DNA of 64,000 nt from Thermus parvatiensis (lineage in GTDB: Bacteria > Deinococcota > Deinococci > Deinococcales > Thermaceae). The position numbers and the translations under genes were made by a program. The stretch spans positions 1,550,001-1,614,000 of the forward strand of contig NZ_CP014141.1 in NCBI RefSeq assembly GCF_001535545.1, given 5' to 3'. Positions 1-8,513 of the stretch are shown one piece after another. The notes under the pieces are model-generated. The model was not told the DNA's origin. It was given only the letters and a program-made list of their open reading frames with translations, and did not search any database. Within the stretch, counting starts at the first letter, position 1, and each line of letters begins with the position of its first letter.

Positions 1-58
1 GGTAAAAAAGGGTGTTCAGGAACTCCTGGACCGGCCTTTCCTTGGCCCCCGGGACCAC
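1..58 (-). CDS. Partial CDS running off the window edge (possible acyltransferase N-terminus)
   Basis: An open frame begins at a GTG at 58-56, just after the cmk stop (62-64), and runs off the window after 19 codons. A GGAGGT ribosome binding site lies in the last codons of cmk at a normal distance. The visible peptide starts VVPGAKERPVQEFLNTLFY. In many bacteria a 1-acylglycerol-3-phosphate acyltransferase follows cmk, and this hydrophobic-tending start would fit, but nothing diagnostic is visible. The reading frame is moderately supported and the function is a guess from gene order. Confidence 0.4.
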   Translation of the reverse strand, partial: MVPGAKERPVQEFLNTLFY

Positions 59-61
59 CGC

Positions 62-685
62 CTACCTCCGGATGTGGGCCAGGACCCAGGCCACCACCTC
101 GTCCAGGGTCATGCCGCCGGTGTCCAGGACGAGGGCGTCGGGGGCGGGGGCGCTTTGCGCCTTGTCCTTCTCGTCCCTAAGGACGAGCTCCCTAAGGACC
201 TCCTCGTAGGCCTGGGGCCTTTCCCGGGCACGCCGCCACGCCCGCACCTCGGGGCTCGCCGTAAGGTAAAACTTGTGGGCTGCCTCCGGGAAGACCGCTG
301 TGCCCATGTCCCGCCCCTCGGCCACGAAGGGTGGAGGCACCTCCTTGAGCCGCCGGTTGACCCAGGCCCGGACCCCCGGGTGACGGGCCACCCCCGAGAC
401 CACGCGGTCCACCTCGGGGGTGTGCAGGAAGGGGGTGAGGTCCATTTCCTCCAAAAAGACCCGGTTCTCCTGCCCCGGCACCAGACGGACCCGAAGCGAC
501 TCTAAAAGCCTCAGAAGCCCTGCCTCGTCCCCTAGGTCCACCCCCGCCCTTAGGGCGAGGAAAGCGGCCGCCCGGTAGAGGAGGCCGCTGGAAAGGTAGG
601 GCACGCCCAAGGCCGCCGCCACCCGCTTGGCCACGGAGCTCTTGCCGGAGGCCGAAGGCCCGTCTATGGTCACGATGCCGCGCAT
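62..685 (-). CDS. cmk: Cytidylate kinase
   Basis: Cytoplasmic kinase that phosphorylates CMP and dCMP with ATP in pyrimidine nucleotide metabolism. The 207-residue protein is full length. It opens with [17 protein letters not shown], in which GPSASGKS is the P-loop, and carries [14 protein letters not shown], the family's GRD-GT(V) motif. The frame continues upstream of the ATG at 685 without homology (a shadow of aroA), so the ATG was chosen. The start lies 16 nt inside the 3' end of aroA, so the two are probably translationally coupled. Confidence 0.95.
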   Translation of the reverse strand: MRGIVTIDGPSASGKSSVAKRVAAALGVPYLSSGLLYRAAAFLALRAGVDLGDEAGLLRLLESLRVRLVPGQENRVFLEEMDLTPFLHTPEVDRVVSGVARHPGVRAWVNRRLKEVPPPFVAEGRDMGTAVFPEAAHKFYLTASPEVRAWRRARERPQAYEEVLRELVLRDEKDKAQSAPAPDALVLDTGGMTLDEVVAWVLAHIRR

Positions 686-1953
686 AGCCCGAGGAGGTCT
701 TGGAAGAAACCCGGGTAGGAGATCTCGGCCCAGTGGGGCTCCTCCACCTCCACCCCCACGGGAAGCCCGGCCACGGCGAAGGCCATAGCGATGCGGTGAT
801 CGTGGAAGGGCCGCACCCGGCCCGGCCTCACCCCCCCGCCCCGGATGCGGAGCCAGTCCGGGCCTTCCTCCACCTCCACCCCGAGGGCCCGGAGGTTTTC
901 GGCGATGGCCCGGACCCGATCGGACTCCTTCACCCGAAGCTCGGAAAGGCCCGGGATGTAGGTCTCCCCTTCCGCCCAGGCGGCGGCCGCCGCCAAAACG
1001 GGCACCTCGTCCACCATGAGGGGGATGAGACCGGGGTCCACGGAAACCCCCATGAGGGGGCTGTACCGGGCCCGCACCCACCCCACGGGCTCCCCCGCCT
1101 CGCCCTCGAGGACCCGCCACTCCAGGTCCGCCCCCATGGCCTTGAGGACGGTGAGGAGGCCGGTGCGGGTGGGGTTTAAACCCACCCCCTCCACCACCAC
1201 CTCCGAGCCCGGGGTGACGAGGGCCGCCACCAGGAAGAAGGCGGCCGAGGAGAAGTCCCCGGGCACCACGAGGTCCTTGGCGGGGAAGGGCTCCGTGCGC
1301 CAGGTACGCACCTTCCTTCCTTCAGCTTCCAAGGGCAGGCCGAAGTGGCGGAAGAGCCTTTCCGTGTGGTCCCGGGTGGGCGTGGGCTCCTCCACCTCCG
1401 TCACCTCCTCGGCGAAGAGGCCGGCGAGGAGGAGGGCGCTCTTCACCTGGGCGCTGGGCACGGGGAGGGTGTAGCGGATGCCCTTTAGGGGGCCACCCTT
1501 TACCGCAAGGGGCGCCCTCTCCCCCTCCTCCCGCCCGTCCACCCTCGCCCCCATGGCCCTGAGGGGCTCCACCACCCGGCCCATGGGGCGGCGCCTCAAG
1601 GAGGCGTCCCCGGTGAGGACGGCGAAAAGCCCCTCCTGGCCCGCGAGGAGGCCGAGGAGGAGGCGCATGAGGGTTCCGGCGTTGCCGCAGTCCAGGACGT
1701 CCTCGGGCTCCTGGAACCTTAGGCCCCTTCCCCGCACCAAAAAGTGGGGGCCCTCCTCCAGGATCTCCGCCCCCAAGGCCCTAAGGACCCGGGCGGTGGA
1801 GAGGGTGTCCCCCGCCTTCAAGGGGTAGAAGAGCCTTCCCTCCCCCTCGGCCAGGGCGAGGAGCATGAGGCCGCGGTGGGTCACGGACTTGTCCCCGGGG
1901 ACGCGGAGGCGCCCCCGCAAGGGGCCGCAAGGCGCGAGGCGGAACGCGTCCAT
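670..1953 (-). CDS. aroA: 3-phosphoshikimate 1-carboxyvinyltransferase (EPSP synthase)
   Basis: Transfers the enolpyruvyl group of PEP to shikimate-3-phosphate, the sixth step of the shikimate pathway. The 427 residues match the family length. Visible motifs are [10 protein letters not shown] near the N-terminus (phosphate binding), [14 protein letters not shown] around residue 90, and the late segments [10 protein letters not shown] and [12 protein letters not shown]. The ATG at 1953 gives the N-terminus [14 protein letters not shown] known for Thermus; a TTG at 1989 overlapping the upstream stop is the alternative. It lies between nifS and cmk in one minus-strand operon. Confidence 0.96.
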   Translation of the reverse strand: MDAFRLAPCGPLRGRLRVPGDKSVTHRGLMLLALAEGEGRLFYPLKAGDTLSTARVLRALGAEILEEGPHFLVRGRGLRFQEPEDVLDCGNAGTLMRLLLGLLAGQEGLFAVLTGDASLRRRPMGRVVEPLRAMGARVDGREEGERAPLAVKGGPLKGIRYTLPVPSAQVKSALLLAGLFAEEVTEVEEPTPTRDHTERLFRHFGLPLEAEGRKVRTWRTEPFPAKDLVVPGDFSSAAFFLVAALVTPGSEVVVEGVGLNPTRTGLLTVLKAMGADLEWRVLEGEAGEPVGWVRARYSPLMGVSVDPGLIPLMVDEVPVLAAAAAWAEGETYIPGLSELRVKESDRVRAIAENLRALGVEVEEGPDWLRIRGGGVRPGRVRPFHDHRIAMAFAVAGLPVGVEVEEPHWAEISYPGFFQDLLGLCAAS

Positions 1954-1985
1954 CCCCCCTAGTCTTCCGTTCCGCTCGGGCCCGG

Positions 1986-3110
1986 TCAAGCCCGGGCCCG
2001 GGCCACGGCCTCCCGGAAGACCGCCACCGCCCGGTCCACCTCCTCCTCGGTGGTGAAGCGGCCCAGGGAGAAGCGCAAGGAGGCCTTGGCCTCGGCGTAG
2101 CTGCGGCCGATGGCGAGGAGAACGTGGGAGGGCTCGAGGTTCCCGGCGCTGCAGGCGGAGCCCGAGGAGACGGCCACGCCCAGGAGGTCCATGGCGAGAA
2201 GAAGCGCCTCCCCGTCCGCCCCCTTCACGGTGACGTTGACGAGCTTGGGGAGGCGGCGCTCGGGGTGGCCGTTGAGCTCCACCCCCTCCACCGCGAGAAG
2301 GCCCGCCTCGAGGCGCCGCCGCAAGGCGGCAAGGCGCGCCGCCTCCTCGGGAAGGCGCCTCAGGGCGAGCTCCAGGGCCACGGCCATCCCGTGGGCCAAA
2401 ACGGGGTTTTGCGTACCGCCCCGCCTTCCCCCCTCCTGCTTCCCCGGGACCACAGCGAGAAGCTCCACCCCCTGGCGGACGAGGAGCGCCCCCACGCCCT
2501 TGGGCCCGTAGAACTTGTGGGCGCTCAGGGAGACCAGGTCCGCCCCCACCTCGTCCATGCGGAAGGGGACCTGCCCCACCGCCTGGACAGCGTCGGTGTG
2601 GAAGAGGGCCCCGTGCCGGTGGGCCACCTCGGCGATCTCCCGCACCGGGTAGAGGTTGCCGAGCTCGTTGTTCGCCGTCATGACGCTGACCAGGAAGGTG
2701 TCGGGGCGCAGGGCCTCCTCCACCTGCTCGGGGTAGACCATCCCTAGGGAATCGGGCTTGAGGAGGGTCACGGCGAAGCCCAGCCGCTCCAAGAGGCGCA
2801 AGGCCCCAAGCACGGCGGCGTGCTCCACCGCCGTGCTCACCACGTGCCCCCGGCCCCGGGCCAGGGCCGGGCCCAGGAGGGCGAGGGCGTCGGCCTCGGA
2901 GCCCCCAGCGGTGAAGACCACCTCCCGGGGCCGCGCCCCGAGCGCCCCCGCCACCCGTTCCCGGGCCTCCTCCAGGACCTTACGGGCTTCCTGGCCGAAG
3001 CGGTGGATGCTGCTGGGGTTGCCGAAGACCTCCTCCACGGCCCGCATGGCCTCCCGGACCTCGGGATCCAGGGGCGTGGTGGCCGCATAGTCCAGGTAGA
3101 CGCCCCGCAC
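1986..3110 (-). CDS. Cysteine desulfurase (NifS/IscS family)
   Basis: PLP enzyme that removes sulfur from cysteine as a persulfide for Fe-S cluster and tRNA thiolation pathways. The 374 residues include YLDYAATTPL at the N-terminus, SLSAHKFYGPKG with the PLP lysine near residue 200, and SSGSACSAGN with the catalytic cysteine near residue 320. The start is the GTG at 3110. It lies immediately downstream of an Rrf2/IscR-type regulator, and this iscR-iscS order suggests Fe-S-responsive control. Whether it is the housekeeping IscS or a second NifS/SufS cannot be told from sequence alone. Confidence 0.93.
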   Translation of the reverse strand: MRGVYLDYAATTPLDPEVREAMRAVEEVFGNPSSIHRFGQEARKVLEEARERVAGALGARPREVVFTAGGSEADALALLGPALARGRGHVVSTAVEHAAVLGALRLLERLGFAVTLLKPDSLGMVYPEQVEEALRPDTFLVSVMTANNELGNLYPVREIAEVAHRHGALFHTDAVQAVGQVPFRMDEVGADLVSLSAHKFYGPKGVGALLVRQGVELLAVVPGKQEGGRRGGTQNPVLAHGMAVALELALRRLPEEAARLAALRRRLEAGLLAVEGVELNGHPERRLPKLVNVTVKGADGEALLLAMDLLGVAVSSGSACSAGNLEPSHVLLAIGRSYAEAKASLRFSLGRFTTEEEVDRAVAVFREAVARARA

Positions 3111-3125
3111 GCCGCCTCCCGGCCC

Positions 3126-3573
3126 TCAGGAAACGCGGGCCTCGAGGGGGATGACCCCCCTGGCCTCCAAAAGCCGCCTCTCCTCAATGAGGTCCTTGAG
3201 GGTGGTGCCCCGAGAACCTGGCGCATGGCGAGGTCCACCCGCCGCCACAAAAACTCGGTGGAGCACCGCCCCACCTTGTCGCAGCTCTCCGGATCCTCCA
3301 GGCAGCTCACCGGGGCCAGGCTCCCCTCCAGGGCCTCCACCACCTCGAGGGCGGTGACCTTCTCCGGGGGCGGGCGAGCCGGTACCCCCCTTTCGCCCCC
3401 CGCACCGAGCGGATGAAGCCCGCGTTACGGAGCTGGGCGGCGATCTGCTCCAGGTAGTGCTGGCTGATGCCCTGGGCCTCGGCCACCTCCTTCAGGGGCA
3501 CCGCCCTTGGCGCCCTAAGGCCGATCTCCACCAGGGCGCGGAGGCCGTACTGGGCCTTCGTGGACACCCACAT
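3126..3573 (-). CDS. Rrf2/IscR-family transcriptional regulator (two frameshifts in this sequence)
   Basis: Winged-helix repressor family whose members sense Fe-S clusters or cysteine status. The N-terminal half reads MWVSTKAQYGLRALVEIG, then a recognition-helix region (ISQHYLEQIAAQLRNAGFIRSVRGAKGGYRLA). Three cysteines, in the segments SCLEDPESC and KVGRC, match the cluster-binding cysteines of IscR. The frame breaks at the G run 3366-3370 and the C run 3208-3211; adding one base to each restores a protein of about 150 residues ending IPLEARVS. It precedes the cysteine desulfurase on the same strand, so it probably autoregulates that operon. Confidence 0.85.
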
Positions 3574-3579
3574 GCCCCC

Positions 3580-3585
3580 AGTATA
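3580..3585 (-). promoter_or_regulatory. -10 element of the iscR-like/nifS operon (leaderless type)
   Basis: TATACT on the minus strand ends exactly 6 nt before the regulator ATG and no Shine-Dalgarno sequence lies between. This spacing is typical of leaderless transcripts in Thermus. No obvious IscR-box palindrome was seen around it. Confidence 0.6.
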
Positions 3586-3596
3586 CCCCAAAAGGG

Positions 3597-4403
3597 CTAT
3601 TTCCCCCCGGAAAACGCGGTTTTAAGGAAGGCGAGGCCGAAGAGGAGGGCCTGGGCCAGGACCACGCTGGCCCCGCTGGGCCAGTCCAGGAGGAAGGAGG
3701 CGTAAAGCCCGAGGAGGGTGGCCGAGAAGGCGAAGAGGAGGGCAAGGAGGGTCATGCCGGCGAAGGTGCGGCCGAGAAGCCGGGCCGCCGCCCCCGGGAT
3801 CACCAAAAAGGCGGCCACGAGGAGGACCCCCACCACCTTCACCGCCACCACCAGGGCGAGGGCCAGGTAGGCGGAGAGGAGGTAGTCGTGGAGCCCCACG
3901 GGCACCCGGTCGGCGAGGGCGAGCTCCCGGTCAAAGGTGGCGTAGGCCAAAGCGCCCCAGAGGGGAAGGAGGGCGAGGCCCAGAAGGACCACCCCCCCCA
4001 CGGCCCAGAGGTCCCCGGGCCCCACGGCGAGAAGGGAGCCGAAGAGGTAGCCCATGGCGTCCCCCACGTACCCCCGGGCCTTGGCGAGGAAGACGGCCCC
4101 GAGGGCCACGGAAAGGGCGAAGAAGACGCCGATGGCCGTGTCCTCCGAGAGGCCCGACCGCTCCTTCACATAGGTGATGGCCAGGGCCACGGCCAGGGTG
4201 AAGGGGAGGGCGAGGTAGAGGGGCTCCTCCCTCAGGAAAAGCCCCAGGGCCACCCCGGCGAAGGCGGCGTGGGCGAGCCCGTCCCCCAGGAAGGAAAGCC
4301 TTCTCTGCACCACGAAGGCGGAAAGCGCCCCTCCAAGCAGGCTCACCAAGAGGCCGGCGAGGAGGGCCCTCTGGAAGAAGGGGTAGCCCAAGACCTCAAG
4401 CAC
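3597..4403 (-). CDS. Metal ABC transporter permease (ZnuB/MntB type)
   Basis: Integral membrane subunit of a zinc/manganese/iron-type importer. The 268 residues are almost entirely hydrophobic helices (about eight) and include RRLSFLGDGLAHAAFAGVALG near the N-terminus, the conserved segment of the ABC-3 permease family. Its start overlaps the end of the ATPase gene by 8 nt, so they are coupled. No substrate-binding protein lies beside them, which would be expected for a complete ZnuABC system; it must be elsewhere or absent. Metal specificity cannot be told from the permease. Confidence 0.9.
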   Translation of the reverse strand: MLEVLGYPFFQRALLAGLLVSLLGGALSAFVVQRRLSFLGDGLAHAAFAGVALGLFLREEPLYLALPFTLAVALAITYVKERSGLSEDTAIGVFFALSVALGAVFLAKARGYVGDAMGYLFGSLLAVGPGDLWAVGGVVLLGLALLPLWGALAYATFDRELALADRVPVGLHDYLLSAYLALALVVAVKVVGVLLVAAFLVIPGAAARLLGRTFAGMTLLALLFAFSATLLGLYASFLLDWPSGASVVLAQALLFGLAFLKTAFSGGK

Positions 4404-5136
4404 GGCCGCCTCCCAGGAAAAGGGCGTGCTCGTGCCCCAAATGGCCGAAGGCCTGGCGGAGGCACTCCTCGGAGAGGGCCCGCTCCGGCGGGCCGAAGCC
4501 GATCACGCGGCGGTTCAGCACCAGGACGTGGCTGGCGTGGTGGGCCGCCTCCCAGTCGTGGGTGATCATGAGGATCGTGGCCCCCGTCTCCTCCTGGTAG
4601 GCCTCCAGGTGCCGGTAGAGGTCCACCTCCCCCAGCCGGTCCACCCCGGTGGCGGGCTCGTCCAAAAGGAGGAGGCGGGGCCTGCGCACCAGGGCCCGGG
4701 CCAGGTAGACCCGCTGCAGCTGCCCCCCGGAAAGCCGCCCCAAGGGGCGGTGGGCGAGCTCCAAGGCCCCCACCCGCCCCAAGGCCTCGAGGGCCCGCTC
4801 GCGCTCCTTCTCCCCCACGCGAAAGGGCCAGGCGCGGCGGAGCCCCGAGACCACGAGTTCCAAGGCCAGGGCGGGGAAGGTGTGGTCAAAGGTCTTGATC
4901 TGGGGCACATAGCCGAACCAGAAGGGGTCGGCCTGGGCCAAGGGACGGCCAAAGATGCGCACCTCTCCTCGGAAGGGCACGAGGCCCAAAAGGGCCTTGA
5001 GAAGCGTGCTCTTCCCCGCCCCGTTGGGGCCCACCACGGCCACAAAGCTGCCCTCGGGCACCTTCAAGGAAACGTCCTCCAAGGCCTGGTACTGCCCGAA
5101 GCGGACCGTAAGCCCCTGGGTCTCCACCGCCCACAT
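4396..5136 (-). CDS. Metal ABC transporter ATP-binding protein (ZnuC/MntA type)
   Basis: Cytoplasmic ATPase partner of the permease encoded downstream. The 246 residues carry Walker A GPNGAGKST near residue 38, the Q-loop segment FGYVPQ, the signature LSGGQLQRVYLARAL, Walker B LLLLDEPATGVD and the switch histidine in MITHDW. The ATG at 5136 follows an AT-rich stretch that stands out in this GC-rich genome and contains an imperfect palindrome, a candidate site for a Fur/Zur-type regulator. It is the first gene of a two-gene operon. Confidence 0.92.
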   Translation of the reverse strand: MWAVETQGLTVRFGQYQALEDVSLKVPEGSFVAVVGPNGAGKSTLLKALLGLVPFRGEVRIFGRPLAQADPFWFGYVPQIKTFDHTFPALALELVVSGLRRAWPFRVGEKERERALEALGRVGALELAHRPLGRLSGGQLQRVYLARALVRRPRLLLLDEPATGVDRLGEVDLYRHLEAYQEETGATILMITHDWEAAHHASHVLVLNRRVIGFGPPERALSEECLRQAFGHLGHEHALFLGGGRA

Positions 5137-5162
5137 AGCAATAACGATAGCGCATTTTCATT
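5137..5162 (-). promoter_or_regulatory. AT-rich imperfect palindrome upstream of znuC-like gene (candidate metalloregulator site)
   Basis: Minus strand reads AATGAAAAT-GCGCT-ATCGTTATT just before the ATG. The two 9-nt arms pair at 6 of 9 positions, similar in layout to Fur/Zur operators. The AT content contrasts sharply with the flanks. No known consensus is matched exactly, so this is a candidate only. Confidence 0.35.
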
Positions 5163-5201
5163 TGCGCCGCCAGGCCCCGCTTGCGCAGGGGCCTTTTGGG
5201 C

Positions 5202-5992
5202 TCACATGAAGCGCTTGCGCCGCTTGTAGGCCTTGACCTCCTTGAAGCTCTTCCTCCCCCCTTCCTTGGCCACGCCCAGGTAGAACTCCTGGACGTCGGG
5301 GTTTTCCAAGAGGTACGCCCGGTCCCCCTCGAGGACGATCCGGCCCGACTCCATGATGTAGCCGTAGTGGGCGATGGAGAGGGCCACCCGGGCGTTTTGC
5401 TCCACCACGAGCACGGTAACCCCCTCCTCGGCATTCACCCGGGCCACGATGTCAAAGATCTCCCGCACGAGCAGGGGGGCGAGGCCCAGGGAGGGCTCGT
5501 CCAAAAGGAGGAGACGGGGCTTGGCGAGGAGGGCCCGCCCGATGGCGATCATCTGCTGCTCCCCGCCCGAGCAGTACCCCGCGAGCCGGTGCCTGAGCTC
5601 GGCCAGGCGGGGGAAGTAGTGGTAGATCCGGTCCAGCTCCTCCTTGAGGTTCACGCCCCTCCGGGTCAGGGTGCCCACCTTGAGGTTCTCCTCCACCGTG
5701 AGGTGCTTGAAGACGCGGCGACCCTCCAGGACCTGCACGATGCCCAAGCGCACGATCTCCTCAGGGGGGCGGCCGTGGATGGGCTCCCCCCGGTAAAGGA
5801 TCTCCCCCCGGACCACCTCCCCGTCCTCGGGATGAGGAGGCCGGAGATGGCCCGAAGGGTGGTGGTCTTCCCCGCCCCGTTGGGACCGATGATGGAGACG
5901 AGCTCCCCGGCCTCCACCCGCATGGACACCCCGGAAAGGGCGGCCACGCCGCCGAAGGTAAGGGTCACGCCTTCCACGTCAAGCTGCGCCAC
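5202..5992 (-). CDS. livF: Branched-chain amino acid ABC transporter ATPase LivF (frameshifted in this sequence)
   Basis: ATPase of the LIV-type amino acid importer. The N-terminal part has Walker [10 protein letters not shown] and the C-terminal part has the CSGGEQQMIAIGRALL signature and LLLLDEPSLGLAP Walker B, in the LivF style. The frame breaks at 5829-5831 (a run of three G); one extra base joins ISGLLIP to EDGEVVRGEILYRG. The GTG start at 5992 has an AGGAGG site 6 nt upstream and a strong promoter. No livG, livH, livM or binding protein is adjacent, so it is an orphan here. Confidence 0.88.
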
Positions 5993-6024
5993 CTACGCCT
6001 CCTCAGGGATGCGATTTAGCGTGA

Positions 6025-6054
6025 AGTATACCGGGCGGGGCGGCAAATTGTCAA
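6025..6054 (-). promoter_or_regulatory. livF promoter, consensus sigma-70 type
   Basis: On the minus strand TTGACA (6054-6049) and TATACT (6030-6025) are separated by 18 bp, close to the sigma-A consensus. An untranslated leader with AGGAGG then precedes the livF GTG at 5992. The first base of the -35 hexamer coincides with the first base of the 9-bp direct repeat flanking the IS cluster, so the insertion abuts the promoter without destroying it. Confidence 0.7.
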
Positions 6055-6062
6055 CGGGATTA
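6054..6062 (+). repeat. Left copy of 9-bp direct repeat ACGGGATTA (target duplication)
   Basis: ACGGGATTA here is repeated exactly at 8415-8423, immediately outside the right end of the second insertion sequence. A 9-bp duplication fits insertion by an IS903-like IS5-family element. Confidence 0.6.
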
Positions 6063-6063
6063 G

Positions 6064-7379
6064 CAGCAGGGCTTTACCCAAAACTCCTTCCTCGCCCTCC
6101 CTTAGCCTGCTTCAAGAGTTCTTGGGTGACTTCATAGTTGAGCAGGCGAACCAGGCCCCTCAGGAGCAGGTACGGACCATCCCTCTCGCTGGGCAGCCCC
6201 AGCTTGCCCCCGAGCTGCAAAAGAAACCCCTTGAACGGATCCCCCAACCGCTCAACTTCCCAAAGGAACACCGCCAGCCCCAGCAAAACCGCCACCACCT
6301 TCCGGATCCGGGCAAGCCCCCGCACCTGGAAGGTCTCAAGCCCCAGCCCCGTCTTCAAAAGCCGGAAGAACCGCTCCACCTCCCACCGCCTGCGGTACGC
6401 CTCCACCACCCGCGCCGCCTCCTCCCTCCCCCTCACCGGCAAGCTGGTCAGTAGCCACCACTCCCCACGCCGCCCCAGGGCTGGCACCCGGCAGACCACC
6501 AGGTGGAGCCGCCTCCCCTCCACCTCCACCTCCCTCCATCCGAAGTGGAGCCGCACCCGCTGGTACCTGCCCCCTACCCTCAGCTCCACCTCCTCCCCAC
6601 AGGGAAGGGCCAGGGAAGAAGCCGCCTTCGCCAGAGAACCCCCCTCCCCAAGCTTCCGGTCCCGGTAGACCCGCACCACGAACTCCTCCCCCAGGGCCAG
6701 CACCTGCCCAAACACCTTCCGGTCGTCAAACCCCCGGTCCGCCACATACACCAGCCTCCTGCCCACGCCCCCCAATCGCTCCCGGGCCGCCTCAATGGCT
6801 CCCTCCACCTCCTTGGGCAGGCTGGCAAACCCCCTCTCCCCGTAGGCCACCAGGTGGGCGTACCCCAGGGCCAGCCGCCCCGCGGGGTCCAACCCCAGGG
6901 CGGTGAGGAGCTCGTACCCGGGCCGCCTATCCTTCCCCACCCGGGCTATCCCCTCCAGGGCCCGGGCATAGGGCTTGACCACCGGGCTCAGGTCCAGGAG
7001 GACCAGAACCTCCTCACCCTCCAGGGCAGTCGCGCTCTCCTGATAGACCCGGTCAAGGAGGGCTTCTGCCTCCACCCGTGGGTTGGACAGGAAGCGGTAA
7101 AGGGCTTTGGCCTGGTGGAAGCGGTTCTGGAGGGGAGAAGGGAGCGAGGCCACCATCTCGCTCACCCGGGCTGAGCCTGCGGCCAAGGCGCCCCGCACCA
7201 CCTCTTCAAACCGTCGGTGGAGGCGCTTATCGGGGGAAAACGCTCGCAAAACGGCCCGTGAACTCCTGGAGCCTGGCCTCGGCCACCTTGAGCATGTCCA
7301 TGGATCACCCCCGGTACCAGATACGGGCTGCGCCCGCAAGGGGAGATTTACCACGAAACGGAGATGTGGGTAAAGTCCT
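6064..7379 (-). mobile_element. IS4-family insertion sequence
   Basis: About 1.3 kb carrying one transposase. The ends are imperfect inverted repeats: AGGGCTTTACCC on the left (6068-6079) against AGGACTTTACCC read inward from the right (7368-7379), followed by further matching bases on both sides (about 18 of 21 overall). The sequence GGATTAG is present directly outside both ends (6057-6063 and 7380-7386). The left end has four extra bases before the repeat, so the exact terminus is uncertain. It sits in the left junction of the neighbouring element. Confidence 0.75.
6074..7301 (-). CDS. IS4-family transposase (N-terminal frame disturbed)
   Basis: DDE transposase. The C-terminal half contains Y-x2-R-x3-E-x6-K (in YRRRWEVERFFRLLK), the IS4 signature, and earlier acidic residues in LLDLSPVV and VADRGFDDRK match the other two catalytic aspartates. 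The stop codon lies within the left terminal repeat. The most natural start is the ATG at 7301 (MDMLKVAEARLQEFTG), but that frame meets a stop near 7230; a net loss of two bases in a run of pyrimidines would reconnect it to the main frame. Alternatively translation starts upstream in the main frame. Confidence 0.8.
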
Positions 7380-7385
7380 GGATTA

Positions 7386-8414
7386 GGGCTTGCCTAGTAA
7401 ATTGCCTTGTACCCCGGAGGGGGCGGGAGAAGGGAGAGAAGAACCCTAAGGCCGTAGGCGATGAGCTCCAAAAGCGCCCGCGCCATGGCCGTCCAAGGCT
7501 TCCGCTCCCAAAGGTACCCCCCACCCAGCCGCGTCTTCATCCCCCCAAACACCCCCTCCACCACCCCGCGAAACCGGTACACCTCGGGGTCCCACCCCTC
7601 CCGCGCCCGCACCCGCGCCTCCTCCCTGGCCTCGCCCCCGCCCCGAAGCCGGATCACCGGCCGCACCCCCGCCTCCCCCAAAACCCCCCACACCTCCTTC
7701 CCGTCAAACCCCGCGTCCGCCAAAAGCCACCCCCGGGAAGGAGGAAACCGCTTTAGCACCTCCCCCCCAAGCCGGGGGTCCGGGGCGTAGCCCTCCCCCA
7801 CCACTCCACCCCAGGGCCACAAGAGCCGCCTCTCCCTATCCCACCGCATCAGGGCCAGAAGCCGCGCGTGCCCCCGCACCCGCCGCACCTCCTTCCCCCG
7901 ACGAAAGCGGAGAAGCCGGTCCTTGCTCCGGTAGGCCAGCCCCGTGGTGTCCATGAGGTAGAGGGGGGGAAAGCGCCGCCAGGTGTGCCGGCGCCTCGTC
8001 CGAAGCCGCTTCGCCTTCCGGCGAGGACTCCGGGGCGAGATGGGCCTCCAGTTCCCGGGAAAGCCTCTCCAGGAGGGCCTCAAGGAGTTTGGGGTCCAGG
8101 TGCTTGAGGGCGTAGCGGGCCAGGGACTGGTGGGAAGGGAAGGGGCCTTCCATCAGGTCCTGGAGTGAGGCCTCCGTCTCGCGGTAGGTGAGGTGGAAGA
8201 AGGCGCGGAAGAGAAGGAGGGCCAGGTAAAGGGCGTGGCTGTAGCGCCAGGGGCGGCCCCGCTTGCCTTTGGGGGTGGGAGGGGCCACCTCCCGGGCCAG
8301 GCGCAGGCAGTGTTCCAGGACCTCCTTGGGGCTTGCCTCCCTGCGAAGGAAGCCTCGCTTGCCCATCAGGAGAGAGATATACACCCGTCCTCCTGACCTT
8401 TGCAAGGCAAGCCC
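7386..8414 (-). mobile_element. IS5-like (IS4/IS5 superfamily) insertion sequence
   Basis: A 1029-bp element with terminal inverted repeats GGGCTTGCCT (7386-7395) and its complement at 8405-8414, extending imperfectly for about 16 bp. It is flanked by ACGGGATTA on the right (8415-8423) and, across the nested IS4 element, on the left (6054-6062). This arrangement suggests it inserted first between livF and rpmH and the IS4 element then landed in its left junction. Confidence 0.75.
7394..8366 (-). CDS. IS5-like transposase (frameshifted)
   Basis: The N-terminal part (ATG at 8366, MGKRGFLRREASPKEVLEH) holds the helical DNA-binding region. The C-terminal part holds LMDTTGLAYRS (first catalytic Asp), LLADAGFDGKEV (second) and Y-x2-R-x3-E-x6-K ending GGMKTRLGG (Glu). 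The two halves are in different frames and overlap at 7836-8083; the switch lies between about 7950 and 8045, near a run of seven G at 7953-7959. The stop TAG is inside the left terminal repeat. Whether this is a true frameshifting signal or sequence error is unclear. Confidence 0.8.
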
Positions 8415-8423
8415 ACGGGATTA
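8415..8423 (+). repeat. Right copy of 9-bp direct repeat ACGGGATTA
   Basis: Exact second copy of the 9-mer at 6054-6062, directly outside the right terminal repeat of the IS5-like element. Confidence 0.6.
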
Positions 8424-8465
8424 CGCATGGGTGTAAAAAACCGTCAGCTTTTGTTTCCCCTGCTC

Positions 8466-8503
8466 TATGCTACACTCTTAGAGGCATGGGGGGCCATGGC
8501 CCC
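8466..8503 (+). promoter_or_regulatory. rpmH/rnpA promoter -10 and leader palindrome
   Basis: TATGCTACACT (8466-8476) offers two overlapping -10 candidates, of which TACACT (8470-8475) is better placed. The leader then contains the perfect 14-bp palindrome GGGGCCATGGCCCC (8490-8503) and a purine-rich AGGGAGGGAG just before the two closely spaced start codons. The palindrome could fold into a hairpin next to the ribosome binding site. Confidence 0.5.
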
Positions 8504-8513
8504 AGGGAGGGAG

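Noticed and set aside
62..1120. Long 352-codon open frame extending cmk upstream across aroA
   Set aside because: Residues before the ATG at 685 are a low-complexity Gly/Pro/Arg shadow of aroA; the real cmk starts at 685.
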